Assembly (NCBI GenBank): GCA_900554205.1
Contig: USGM01000003.1
Span: forward strand, 1 to 64,000
Length of the DNA: 64,000 bases
Reading direction: 5' to 3'
Origin: an uncultured Lachnospiraceae bacterium
Lineage (GTDB): Bacteria; Bacillota; Clostridia; Lachnospirales; Lachnospiraceae
The position numbers and the translations under genes were made by a program. The notes beneath the pieces were generated by a model, which worked only from the letters and a program-made list of their open reading frames with translations, was not told where the DNA came from and did no database searches. Every line of letters starts with the position of its first letter. The first letter of the stretch is position 1. Positions 26,120-34,711 of the stretch are shown in pieces.

Positions 26120-26148
26120 AATATACCATTTTTCCGTTGTTCTGTCAA
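26120..26148 (-). promoter_or_regulatory. Promoter of the DUF4190-SprA-DUF975 unit
   Basis: On the minus strand a perfect TTGACA (26148-26143), 17 bases, then TATATT (26125-26120). It points at the GTG at 26044. Confidence 0.72.
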
Positions 26149-26244
26149 AGATACTGGGTGGCAAAAGTCCCATATGACTGAAATTGTCAGAATTGTTTTC
26201 AGGGTTTCGGAACCAAGTTGCTGGAAACCAGAGAGAAATCAAGA

Positions 26245-26273
26245 TTGCAGAGGGGGTATTTTTTTAGTACAAT
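26245..26273 (+). promoter_or_regulatory. Promoter of tex
   Basis: TTGCAG (26245-26250), 17 bases including a run of seven T, then TACAAT (26268-26273), 70 bases before the tex start. The roughly 300-base gap between the two divergent units otherwise shows no feature I can name. Confidence 0.6.
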
Positions 26274-26342
26274 AGAGAAAGCGGACATTTGCAGTATACA
26301 TTTTGCAGATGGTCCAGGAACAGAAGGAAGAGGAAGAAAAGT

Positions 26343-28775
26343 ATGGACATTATTCTGAAAATCAAGGAAGAACTCAAGGTGGAGAAGTGGCAGGTGGAAG
26401 CTGCCGTCAAGCTGATTGACGAGGGCAACACGATCCCCTTCATCTCAAGATACAGAAAGGAAGCGACAGGATCGCTGAATGATGAGCAGCTCCGTGATCT
26501 GCACGAGCGCCTTGTCTATCTCCGTAATCTGGAAGAGAAGAAGGAGCAGGTGCTTGGAAGTATAGAGGAGCAGGGAAAGCTGACGGATGAACTGAAGGAA
26601 AAGATTCTGGCGGCCGAAACACTGGTGGTTGTCGAGGATCTGTACCGCCCGTACCGTCCGAAGAGAAAGACGAGGGCAAGCGTGGCGAAGGCAAAGGGAT
26701 TGGACGGGCTTGCCGAGTTTATTCTGGCGCAGAATGCTACTGGCCCGGTTGTGGAAGAAGCGGCAAAATATGTCACCGGCGATGAGGTAGAGGAAGAAAA
26801 GCGGGTGAAAACGCCCGAGGAAGCGCTGCAGGGTGCAAAGGATATTATTGCGGAGTCTATTTCGGACAATGCTGACTATAGAAGCTATATCCGTGAGATC
26901 ACCGTGGAAGAAGGAATTATTACGAGCACTGCGAAGGACGAGAAGGCACAGAGTGTATACGAGATGTACTATAATTTCGAGGAGCCGGTCAGAAAGGTTG
27001 CAGGACACAGAGTGCTCGCCTTGAACCGCGGTGAGGCGGAAAAGGTGCTGACTGTTAAGGTCAATGCACCGGAAGAACGCATTTTACAATATCTTGCCAA
27101 GAAAAACATCACCAAAGACAACGAATACACAACACCTGTCCTGCAGGATGTCATTGCGGACAGCTACGAGAGATTAATAGCACCTGCTATTGAAAGGGAA
27201 ATCCGAAATGATCTGACGGAAAAGGCGGAGGATGGCGCAATCAGCGTATTTGGAAAGAATCTGGAGCAGCTTTTGCTGCAGCCGCCGATTGCCGGAAAGG
27301 TAGTACTGGGCTGGGATCCGGCCTTCAGAACCGGATGTAAGCTTGCCATCGTTGATCCTACCGGAAAAGTGCTTGATACCAAGGTGATCTATCCGACGGC
27401 TCCCCAGAACAAGGTGGAGGAGGCAAAGGCAGAATTAAAGAGATTGATCAAAAAATATAACGTTGATTTAATTTCTGTCGGTAACGGAACGGCATCCCGC
27501 GAATCGGAGCAGATTATTGTGGAACTGTTGAAGGAGCTTGACAGACCTGTGCAGTATGTGATCGTAAACGAAGCGGGCGCCAGCGTCTATTCTGCGAGCA
27601 AGCTTGCAACGGAGGAATTTCCGAACTTTGATGTGGGACAGAGAAGCGCGGCATCCATCGCAAGAAGGCTTCAGGATCCGTTGGCGGAGCTGGTAAAGAT
27701 TGATCCCCAGTCTATCGGTGTCGGGCAGTATCAGCACGATATGAACCAGAAGAAGCTTGGAGAGGCGCTGAGCGGCGTGGTGGAGGACAGTGTAAATAAG
27801 GTGGGTGTTGACCTAAATACCGCATCTGTCTCCCTGCTTGAGTACATTTCCGGTATCAATAAGACGATCGCCAAGAATATCGTGGATTATCGTGAGAAGA
27901 ACGGAAGATTTACCAACAGAAAACAGCTGTTAAAGGTAGCGAAGCTCGGACCGAAGGCATTCGAGCAGTGTGCCGGATTCATGCGGATACTGGATGGAGA
28001 TAACCCGCTGGATGCGACCAGCGTGCACCCCGAGTCCTATGAGGCAGCGATGAAGCTTCTTGATAAGCTGGGCATGACCATGGACGATGTGAGGGCAGCC
28101 CAGAAGAAGGCAGCGGCTGCTACAGAGAAGAAGGGAGCAGCACCGACAGGCAATATGACAGGGAATGTGTCAAGCATGTCGGGTAACGCAAAGAAGCAGA
28201 AAACCGTACAGATCCGGAATACAAACACTGCTATGGGCAAGGCGTTGGCGGCGGCAATGGGTGGAATGACGCTCACAGGTGACAGCACTGCCAATCATGG
28301 AAAGACCGGATCAGTCAATGGACAGAACGGGAAGAAACAGACGACAGAAGCTGCCAATGCAGCTGTCTCCAGTCTGGAAAAGCGTATCAAGGATAAGAAG
28401 CAGCTTGCGGAGGAGCTGGGAATCGGTGAAATTACACTGACAGATATTTTGAAGGAGCTGGAGAAGCCGGCGAGAGACCCCAGAGAGGATATGCCGAAGC
28501 CGATTCTGCGAAGCGATGTGCTTGACATGAAGGACTTAAAGCCCGGCATGATTCTTAAAGGTACGGTGCGCAATGTTATTGATTTCGGTGTGTTCGTGGA
28601 TATCGGAGTACATCAGGACGGGCTGGTACACATTTCCCAGATCACAGACCGTTTCATCAAGCATCCGCTTGAGGCAGTCAGAGTCGGGGACATCGTGGAG
28701 GTACAGGTTCTGGATGTAGACGTTGCGAAGAAGCGTATCTCTCTGACGATGAAGATTAATCAGGCGAAGAAGTAA
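26343..28775 (+). CDS. tex: Tex family RNA-binding protein
   Basis: About 810 residues, a conserved bacterial transcription accessory protein of the Spt6 type. The N-terminal helical region (KVEKWQVEAAVKLIDEGNTIPFISRYRKEATG) is followed by a YqgF-like domain (VLGWDPAFRTGCKLAIVDPTG, about residue 320), a helix-hairpin-helix part (VGVDLNTASVSLLEYISGI, about residue 487) and the C-terminal S1 domain (LKPGMILKGTVRNVIDFGVFVDIG, about residues 732-803). Between the helix-hairpin-helix part and S1, residues about 585-672 form a low-complexity stretch rich in Ala, Gly, Thr, Asn and Lys that makes it longer than usual. ATG 26343 is the family start. Confidence 0.93.
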   Translation: MDIILKIKEELKVEKWQVEAAVKLIDEGNTIPFISRYRKEATGSLNDEQLRDLHERLVYLRNLEEKKEQVLGSIEEQGKLTDELKEKILAAETLVVVEDLYRPYRPKRKTRASVAKAKGLDGLAEFILAQNATGPVVEEAAKYVTGDEVEEEKRVKTPEEALQGAKDIIAESISDNADYRSYIREITVEEGIITSTAKDEKAQSVYEMYYNFEEPVRKVAGHRVLALNRGEAEKVLTVKVNAPEERILQYLAKKNITKDNEYTTPVLQDVIADSYERLIAPAIEREIRNDLTEKAEDGAISVFGKNLEQLLLQPPIAGKVVLGWDPAFRTGCKLAIVDPTGKVLDTKVIYPTAPQNKVEEAKAELKRLIKKYNVDLISVGNGTASRESEQIIVELLKELDRPVQYVIVNEAGASVYSASKLATEEFPNFDVGQRSAASIARRLQDPLAELVKIDPQSIGVGQYQHDMNQKKLGEALSGVVEDSVNKVGVDLNTASVSLLEYISGINKTIAKNIVDYREKNGRFTNRKQLLKVAKLGPKAFEQCAGFMRILDGDNPLDATSVHPESYEAAMKLLDKLGMTMDDVRAAQKKAAAATEKKGAAPTGNMTGNVSSMSGNAKKQKTVQIRNTNTAMGKALAAAMGGMTLTGDSTANHGKTGSVNGQNGKKQTTEAANAAVSSLEKRIKDKKQLAEELGIGEITLTDILKELEKPARDPREDMPKPILRSDVLDMKDLKPGMILKGTVRNVIDFGVFVDIGVHQDGLVHISQITDRFIKHPLEAVRVGDIVEVQVLDVDVAKKRISLTMKINQAKK

Positions 28776-28809
28776 AATTTCGGAAAATGTAAGGGAGGCA
28801 AAGCTCTGA

Positions 28810-29739
28810 ATGAATGGGTATAAGCCGTCGGAACTGATTCGTCAGTTACGGATGGAAAAGGGATTGACACAGGAGCAGCTAGCAGAGGGAATCTGTTCGC
28901 CGGTGACAATATCACGCATTGAGAACGGCACGCAGCAGCCTTCTAACAGGGTGTTGGAACTTTTGCTGGATCGATTGGGTGATGGCTTGTTTCATACGAT
29001 GGACACAACTGTATTACAGACAGATGTCCGTGAAATCAAAAGCAGGGAAGAAGAGATCCTCCATTACATTGCCGCAGGAAATATAGCAGAAGCTGTAAGC
29101 CTCCTTTCAGAGGTAAGTGATGCTGCTTTATCCCTTCCGGCGCAACAGCAGCGAAAAAAATATATAGAGGCGCTGTTGCACCATCAGGAGGAAGGAAATA
29201 AAAATATGCCTGAGATGCAAAGGCTTCTTGAGGAGGCATTGCTCCTCACGAAGCCGAAATTTGACAGAATGGATTTTCGCAGCACCATTCTGACTTCACA
29301 GGAAATGCAAATTATTAATTTCCTTTCGATTGTCCTATGGGAACAGGCAGAATACCGACAGGCAATCCGCATCAGCTTTGAACTGAGTGAGTCCATGGAA
29401 CGCAAGCAAAGCAATTTGCCGGAGCAACGTCAGCTCTATGTTTGTGTACTGACGAATCAGTTGCAGTTTCTGGAAGCCGAACGGCGGTATGAAGAAGCAT
29501 ATGAGATATGCATAAAGGCTGAGAAGATATGCAAGGAGACGGATGATATGTCTATGCTCCCCGGGATTTTGTTCAGTAAGGCTAAGCTGTTGTTTTATAT
29601 AGGGAAGTATGCGGAGAGTATTTCTATTTTGAAGGGAATTTATCCCTATCTGCTATTAATCGAAAAAAATGTTCTGGCAGAAAAGGTTCGTTTGTTTGCT
29701 AAGGAAACAGCGCACATTGACCTGAGTGCGAACCTATAA
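28810..29739 (+). CDS. XRE-type regulator with TPR-like sensor domain (RRNPP-like)
   Basis: A 309-residue protein. Residues 8-60 are a clear XRE helix-turn-helix (IRQLRMEKGLTQEQLAEGICSPVTISRIENG). The rest is entirely helical with repeats of TPR character, for example FLEAERRYEEAYEICIKAEKIC and GKYAESISILKGIYPYL. This layout is that of Rgg/PlcR-like regulators, which often sense a short peptide. The neighbouring ABC exporter would fit peptide export, but I found no convincing peptide gene. The codon use is AT-richer than in the flanking genes. It starts 35 bases after tex. Confidence 0.8.
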   Translation: MNGYKPSELIRQLRMEKGLTQEQLAEGICSPVTISRIENGTQQPSNRVLELLLDRLGDGLFHTMDTTVLQTDVREIKSREEEILHYIAAGNIAEAVSLLSEVSDAALSLPAQQQRKKYIEALLHHQEEGNKNMPEMQRLLEEALLLTKPKFDRMDFRSTILTSQEMQIINFLSIVLWEQAEYRQAIRISFELSESMERKQSNLPEQRQLYVCVLTNQLQFLEAERRYEEAYEICIKAEKICKETDDMSMLPGILFSKAKLLFYIGKYAESISILKGIYPYLLLIEKNVLAEKVRLFAKETAHIDLSANL

Positions 29740-29873
29740 ATCTACTGTTTTTTAAACCATGGCGACTTATCGTTTCATGTAAGTTCAGTTTTTCGCCTGA
29801 CGATATGGTATTTGTAGTCCCTTAAAGTTATTCTCATTATAGCGGCTGCAAATTTAGGCGGGAGACATTGCAT
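29740..29873 (+). promoter_or_regulatory. Gap between the XRE regulator and the ABC exporter
   Basis: This 134-base stretch should carry the exporter promoter; TTGTAG (29812-29817), 17 bases, CATTAT (29835-29840) is the best candidate. Only frames of 6-8 codons start with ATG here on the plus strand, and none has a ribosome binding site. Confidence 0.3.
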
Positions 29874-31532
29874 ATGAATTTCAAGAAAAATCAAGTAGAT
29901 CAAAAAAACATCATGTATCAAAGTTATTCCAAACTTTGTTCTATTATGACGGGGATGGGGGCATTGAAGACCTTTAGTTATTTGACCTGTCTTGCCGGTT
30001 CTTTTTTCGTAATTATAATTATTGACTATATACAAAATTTGGTAAATCTTTGTATCAAAGTCGAACTGGACGGCGTCAAAAAGCTCATTGGGAAATTGCT
30101 ATTTTTTATTTTAGCATATATGGTGATCAGCCTTGTACAGCAGATATTCAATCGACTGTTGACTGTGAAGGGAAAGGGGATTCTGTGGGAAAAGCTGTAT
30201 GCATTGCTTGTGCATAAGGAGATTACCTTTTATGAAAACAATGAAACGGGAGACCTTGTTTCACAGATTCAGAATGATGCGCAGACGGTCGGTGAGTACA
30301 TTGCAACGGGAACGGTTTCTATTGCCAGCTACATTACAGTTTTTCTGCTCAACTTTGGGATCATGCTTTCTATTAGTGTTCCGATTACATTAATTACGAC
30401 GGCTTTACTTATTCTGGGTTTTGCGGCTACCGATATTCTGAACAGGAAGGTGGCAGACAGTAACAAAGAGGCATATGAACTGATAGCGGAAAATACGCAG
30501 TTCCTTTTGCAGACGATTCGGTCTTTCAACGTTATAAAGATGCTGCAACGGGAAGATTATTTTATACAGAAATACAGAGATCTGGTCAGGAACCGTATCT
30601 ATAAAAAAGATAAGAAAATATCCTTTTATCTTGCCTGTTATTTAACTGCTTTTACGGGTGTTGCTTTCGTGCTTCCTGTCTTTGTATTGACCTGCTGTAT
30701 TTATGCTTTGTCAACAGGAAATCTCAATATCGGTCAGGTGTTGGCGTTGTATGCTCTGGCGGAGCAACTGAATCAGCCGGTCATTGCCCTATCTAATACA
30801 TTAAACCTCAGAAAATCGGCGATAGCGCTTTCGACACGGTTATATGCCATCCTTTTTTCCGGGAATGAGATTGCGCGCAAAGCTTCCTTAAAACTGGAAG
30901 ATACTACGGAGTTTTTCGTTTCTGAATTTTCTTACGGAGATAAGAAAATTTTGCGGGATAAGAGACTGGCAATTCACAAAAAGGAAATCGTCTGTATAAA
31001 GGGCAGAAGCGGCATCGGTAAATCGACGCTTGCGAAGCTGCTGTCGGGCTTGCTGATTGGTAAGGAAAATGCGGTCTGTGTGAACGGCATAGACATCAAT
31101 ACCGTAAACAGGCAGGAGCTATACTCAAATATCCTTGTTGCTACGCAGGACACTCGCGTGATACCTGGCACGATTCGGGAGAATCTGCTGTTGGGGGAAC
31201 GGTATTCCGAAGAGGAGCTTGAGGAGGTGATCCGCACCGTGCAATTAACGGATTTTGTCAGAAACGAGGGTATGGATGCAATGCTTTCCGAGAGTGCCGG
31301 AAATATCAGCGGCGGTCAATGCCAGCGCATCTGTATTGCCAGGATGCTGCTGAGAAAACCGAAGCTGCTGATTCTGGATGAACCGACCAGTGCGCTCGAT
31401 GATGGTACGGCGGAGAAATTTGTCAGGGATATTATTGCATATGCGCGGAGGTATGATATGAAACTGCTTGTCATATCCCATCGGGATGACTTTGACAGAT
31501 ATGCCGGTCAGGTCATAGAACTTGTAGCATGA
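29874..31532 (+). CDS. ABC exporter, fused membrane and ATPase domains
   Basis: About 552 residues, a half-size type-I ABC exporter. Six hydrophobic segments fill residues 30-320, with the characteristic FYENNETGDLVSQIQNDAQTVGEYI coupling region. The ATPase has Walker A GRSGIGKST, the signature ISGGQCQRICIARMLL, Walker B LLILDEPTSALDD and the switch His in ISHRDD. There is no N-terminal C39 peptidase domain. The substrate is unknown; peptides, lipids or drugs are possible. GGGAG nine bases before ATG 29874 decides the start. The gene is AT-richer than its surroundings, which suggests acquisition together with the XRE regulator upstream. Confidence 0.88.
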   Translation: MNFKKNQVDQKNIMYQSYSKLCSIMTGMGALKTFSYLTCLAGSFFVIIIIDYIQNLVNLCIKVELDGVKKLIGKLLFFILAYMVISLVQQIFNRLLTVKGKGILWEKLYALLVHKEITFYENNETGDLVSQIQNDAQTVGEYIATGTVSIASYITVFLLNFGIMLSISVPITLITTALLILGFAATDILNRKVADSNKEAYELIAENTQFLLQTIRSFNVIKMLQREDYFIQKYRDLVRNRIYKKDKKISFYLACYLTAFTGVAFVLPVFVLTCCIYALSTGNLNIGQVLALYALAEQLNQPVIALSNTLNLRKSAIALSTRLYAILFSGNEIARKASLKLEDTTEFFVSEFSYGDKKILRDKRLAIHKKEIVCIKGRSGIGKSTLAKLLSGLLIGKENAVCVNGIDINTVNRQELYSNILVATQDTRVIPGTIRENLLLGERYSEEELEEVIRTVQLTDFVRNEGMDAMLSESAGNISGGQCQRICIARMLLRKPKLLILDEPTSALDDGTAEKFVRDIIAYARRYDMKLLVISHRDDFDRYAGQVIELVA

Positions 31533-31540
31533 GAAGGATA

Positions 31541-31584
31541 GAAAATAGCCAGAATGGGACAGCGCTTCCATTCTGGCTATTTTC
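31541..31584. terminator. Bidirectional terminator between ABC exporter and GH31
   Basis: A perfect 17-bp inverted repeat (31541-31557 and 31568-31584) with a 10-base loop, flanked by GAAAA and TTTTC so that T-runs form on both strands. It serves the right-going exporter gene and the left-going GH31 gene. Confidence 0.85.
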
Positions 31585-31607
31585 AGTATCGGTGTTATGG
31601 GGGCAGG

Positions 31608-33599
31608 TTACAGCTTCATAAATACCGGGATGTACTCGAGCGGGGCATCACAGGTGATGGTCTGGCCTCCGGTGTACTCCCTGCCGTCGTTGAGGTTCTT
31701 CCAGCTTCCGGCGGGCAGGTATACCTCGCGCTCGCGCTGACCGGCCTGCAGAATGGGAGCAACCAGATAACTGGAGCCGAACATATACTGGTCGGTTACC
31801 TCCCAGCATTTTGCATCGGAGGGGAACTCATAGAACATGGTTCTCATCAGCGGGGAACCGTTCTCGCTCGCCTCTCGCATAAGCCCTTCAATGTAAGGCT
31901 TGAGGGACTGCCGCAGATCGAGCTGGCACTTCATGACCCTGAAAGCATCATCGCCGTAGCTCCAGAGCTCGTTAGGCTGACCGGTGTAGAGGCTGCCGCC
32001 GCCGAAATCCTTGTCGGAGAGGGGCGGGATATTGTGGGGACCGCGGTCGCCGTGCATTCTGAGGATCGGGGAGAAGACCGCAAATTCATACCAGCGCAGC
32101 AACAGCTCATGGAAGGCGGGATCAGCGACATCATCGGTCATAAAGCCGCCGATGTCCGTTGTCCACCAGGGAATTCCCGCAAGTCCGATATTCAGACCGC
32201 CGAAGAGCTGGTCGCGCAGGGACTCGAAGGAGCTGGGAACATCGCCGGACCATACGAGCGTCGAGTATTTCTGGCTGCCTGCCCATGCACTACGGACAAG
32301 GTGGAGCATATTCTTCTCCTTTTGTTCAGCCGTGATGCCATCGCAGAAGCTCTTGGCGTACAGCTGCGGATAGATGTTGCTGACTTCGAGCGCACAACCG
32401 ATGGCATACCGATAGTTGTCGTAGTCGTAGACGGCATAATCGGGTTCTGCGTTGTCGAGCCAGAACATGTCGATACCGTAATCGTAATAATTTTTCTTAC
32501 ATTTTTCCCAGATAAATTCTCTGGCAGCAGGATTGGTCACATCGATCTCCAGACAATCCCCCTGAAAATCATAGGTCTGAATGCTTCCGCGCTCGGTTCT
32601 GATCAGGTAGCCGCGGTCAAGCATCTCCTCGAAGTTCTCGCTCTTGCGGTCAACAGACGGCCATACGGAAACCATGACCTTTGTTCCCATCGCGTGAAGC
32701 TCGTCGCACATTGCCTTGGGATCGGGCCAGTATTCCGGGTCGAAGTGCCAGTCGCCCTGCCTTGTCCAGTGGAAGAAGTCGATGACGATGACATCCAGCG
32801 GAATGCCCAGTTCCTTATATTTTCTGGCAACGGAGAGAACCTCGTCCTGTGTGCGGTAGCGCAGCTTACACTGCCAGAGTCCCAAGAGCCCATCGGGGAT
32901 CATCGGGGTACGACCGGTCACATCGGTATATTTCCGTAGAATTTCATCCGGCGTGGAGCCGACGGTGATCCAGTAATCCATTTCCTTTGTAGCCTGTGCG
33001 TTCCACTCCGTATAGTTTCTGCCGAAGGACACCTTTCCAACACCGGGATTGTTCCAGAGGAAGCCATAGCCGAGGCTGGATACGGCAAAGGGAACCGTCA
33101 CCTGGGAGTTGCGCTGTGCAAGCTCGAGAACACAGCCCTTCAGATCCAGATAGCCGTGCTGGTATTGTCCCATGCCGAAAATTCTTTCCTGATCGTTACT
33201 CTCAAAGCGGACGGTGAGCGAGTAATCTCCGCCGACAATGGGCTTGTATTCGCGTCCCCTGATCTTCAGGCAACGGCTTTCGCGGCATTTCGGCTCATCA
33301 TAGTCGCGGTGGTATTCCTTCAGAAGCAGTTCGCCGTCACGGTAAAAGGTCAGCATGCCGGAACTGCTCACACGGGCGCTGAGTCTGCCGTTCGTGATGG
33401 TTGCGCTGCCCTGACCGTCGATGGAGACGGCGACAGAGGTATTTGCGTCAACGGCTTCGGATAATGCCCAGCTGCGTCCGGTAAATTCCATGTACTCCGT
33501 GGCGCGGACGCGCAGGGAATCCGTGCCCCATGCTTCGATCAGGAGTGTCTCATTTCTGCGCCGTGCAATCAGCACATTGTCCTTTTTTTCAAAATTCAT
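31608..33599 (-). CDS. GH31 glycosidase, alpha-xylosidase-like
   Basis: A 663-residue cytoplasmic GH31 enzyme. The catalytic nucleophile is Asp382 in MFWLDNAEPDY and the acid/base is Asp453 in VWSGDVPSS. The WLD(N/A)xEP form of the nucleophile loop and the GIPLDVIVIDFFHWTRQGDWHFDPEYWPDP segment are like those of alpha-xylosidases acting on xyloglucan or isoprimeverose. The N-terminal sandwich (GMGQYQHGYLDLKG) and C-terminal beta domains are complete. The frame is open 62 codons further up, but ATG 33599 with AAAGGA is the natural start. It is transcribed away from an AraC regulator that presumably controls it. Confidence 0.85.
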   Translation of the reverse strand: MNFEKKDNVLIARRRNETLLIEAWGTDSLRVRATEYMEFTGRSWALSEAVDANTSVAVSIDGQGSATITNGRLSARVSSSGMLTFYRDGELLLKEYHRDYDEPKCRESRCLKIRGREYKPIVGGDYSLTVRFESNDQERIFGMGQYQHGYLDLKGCVLELAQRNSQVTVPFAVSSLGYGFLWNNPGVGKVSFGRNYTEWNAQATKEMDYWITVGSTPDEILRKYTDVTGRTPMIPDGLLGLWQCKLRYRTQDEVLSVARKYKELGIPLDVIVIDFFHWTRQGDWHFDPEYWPDPKAMCDELHAMGTKVMVSVWPSVDRKSENFEEMLDRGYLIRTERGSIQTYDFQGDCLEIDVTNPAAREFIWEKCKKNYYDYGIDMFWLDNAEPDYAVYDYDNYRYAIGCALEVSNIYPQLYAKSFCDGITAEQKEKNMLHLVRSAWAGSQKYSTLVWSGDVPSSFESLRDQLFGGLNIGLAGIPWWTTDIGGFMTDDVADPAFHELLLRWYEFAVFSPILRMHGDRGPHNIPPLSDKDFGGGSLYTGQPNELWSYGDDAFRVMKCQLDLRQSLKPYIEGLMREASENGSPLMRTMFYEFPSDAKCWEVTDQYMFGSSYLVAPILQAGQREREVYLPAGSWKNLNDGREYTGGQTITCDAPLEYIPVFMKL

Positions 33600-33664
33600 A
33601 TTCTGTCCTTTCCGACGCATGACAATCGCATGCAGTCTGTAAAAATTTATTTGTGAATTTGCGT

Positions 33665-33697
33665 TTGACTTTCTGAACCTGCTATCATTATAATGAT
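33665..33697 (+). promoter_or_regulatory. Divergent promoter region of GH31 and AraC genes
   Basis: On the plus strand TTGACT (33665-33670), 18 bases, TATAAT (33689-33694). The TATAAT sits inside a perfect 14-bp palindrome (33684-33697, ATCATTATAATGAT), so the same element also reads as a -10 on the minus strand toward GH31. Only the rightward -35 is convincing. Confidence 0.5.
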
Positions 33698-33801
33698 ATT
33701 CGGATAAGAAAACTTTAAGGTTTTCTGCAAAAACTAACACAATTTTGACTATGTAAGAATGTGCTATGTAATCCGGGTTTTGCATTTCAGGGAAGGGCAG
33801 G

Positions 33802-34695
33802 TTGATCGGAGTGACTACAAATATTGAAATTCTGCGGGAGCAGTGTGCGCATGGAAATGCAATGTTCCCTTTGATGGTACATAGATTTCAGACGAATCCA
33901 CAGTTTCGGGAGAGGGTCAGCTGCCACTGGCACAACGAGCTGGAGATCCTGATTGTGACGGAAGGTGCGGCACAGATCCAGATCGATGATAAGAGCTATA
34001 CGGTAAAGGAGGGGGAAATGGTCTTTGTCCTGCCGAACCGCCTGCATTCTGCGCAGGCAGAGGAGGGCACACCGTTTTCCTTTCTGGCGGTGGTCTTTGA
34101 TGAGGCACTGCTGAACAGCTTTGTGCGCGATGAGATTCAGCAGAAATATTTTGACAGCGTAAAGGAAGGGAGGATATTTTTTCCCGAGTACATCTGCCGG
34201 AAGGAGCCGTGGCAGAGCCAGCTTCATTCTGTTTTAATGGAAATCTGCGAACGGTTTGAAAAAGCGGGAAAGGCATATGAACTGCTGATCAAGGCGAAAT
34301 TATATGAGGTGTGGTATCTCCTCTACACGCACGCTGCGCTGATAGAGGGGGCTGCGAGCGGAGCGCGGGACAGCAGGGCGGTTATGACAAAGGAGGTCAT
34401 TGCCTACATACAGGAGCACTATGAGGAACACATCGGTATCCCAGAGCTGGCGGAGCGTTTTCATGTCAGCGAGGGGCATCTTTGCCGGATGTTTAAGGGA
34501 ATGACCCAGAAATCGGTCGTGGAATATCTGAATTATTACCGGATCAGTGTCAGCGTCGAACTGCTGAACATGGGGGAGCATGATATCGGGCAGATCGCCG
34601 GCATGACAGGCTTTAACAATATCAGCTACTTTAACAGGATGTTCCGCAGGTTCATGCGCATGACACCGTCCGAGTACAAAAAGCTGCAGGGGTAG
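33802..34695 (+). CDS. AraC-family transcriptional regulator
   Basis: A 297-residue regulator with an N-terminal cupin sensor (CHWHNELEILIVTEGAAQIQIDDKSYTV, EGEMVFVLPNRLHSAQ) and a C-terminal AraC DNA-binding domain (IGIPELAERFHVSEGHLCRMFKGMTQKSVVEYLNYYRI and IGQIAGMTGFNNISYFNRMFRRF). Start at TTG 33802 with GAAGGG four bases upstream; GTG 33811 is less likely. It is divergent from the alpha-xylosidase-like gene with a shared 200-base promoter region, so it probably activates that gene in response to a sugar. It converges with the LacI gene, 16 bases apart. Confidence 0.88.
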   Translation: MIGVTTNIEILREQCAHGNAMFPLMVHRFQTNPQFRERVSCHWHNELEILIVTEGAAQIQIDDKSYTVKEGEMVFVLPNRLHSAQAEEGTPFSFLAVVFDEALLNSFVRDEIQQKYFDSVKEGRIFFPEYICRKEPWQSQLHSVLMEICERFEKAGKAYELLIKAKLYEVWYLLYTHAALIEGAASGARDSRAVMTKEVIAYIQEHYEEHIGIPELAERFHVSEGHLCRMFKGMTQKSVVEYLNYYRISVSVELLNMGEHDIGQIAGMTGFNNISYFNRMFRRFMRMTPSEYKKLQG

Positions 34696-34711
34696 GGAGC
34701 CAATAGGCAAA

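Noticed and set aside
29775..30035. Minus-strand frame of 86 codons near the XRE regulator/exporter gap, considered as a peptide precursor
   Set aside because: It overlaps the exporter coding region, has no Shine-Dalgarno sequence at either Met and shows no leader or double-glycine motif.
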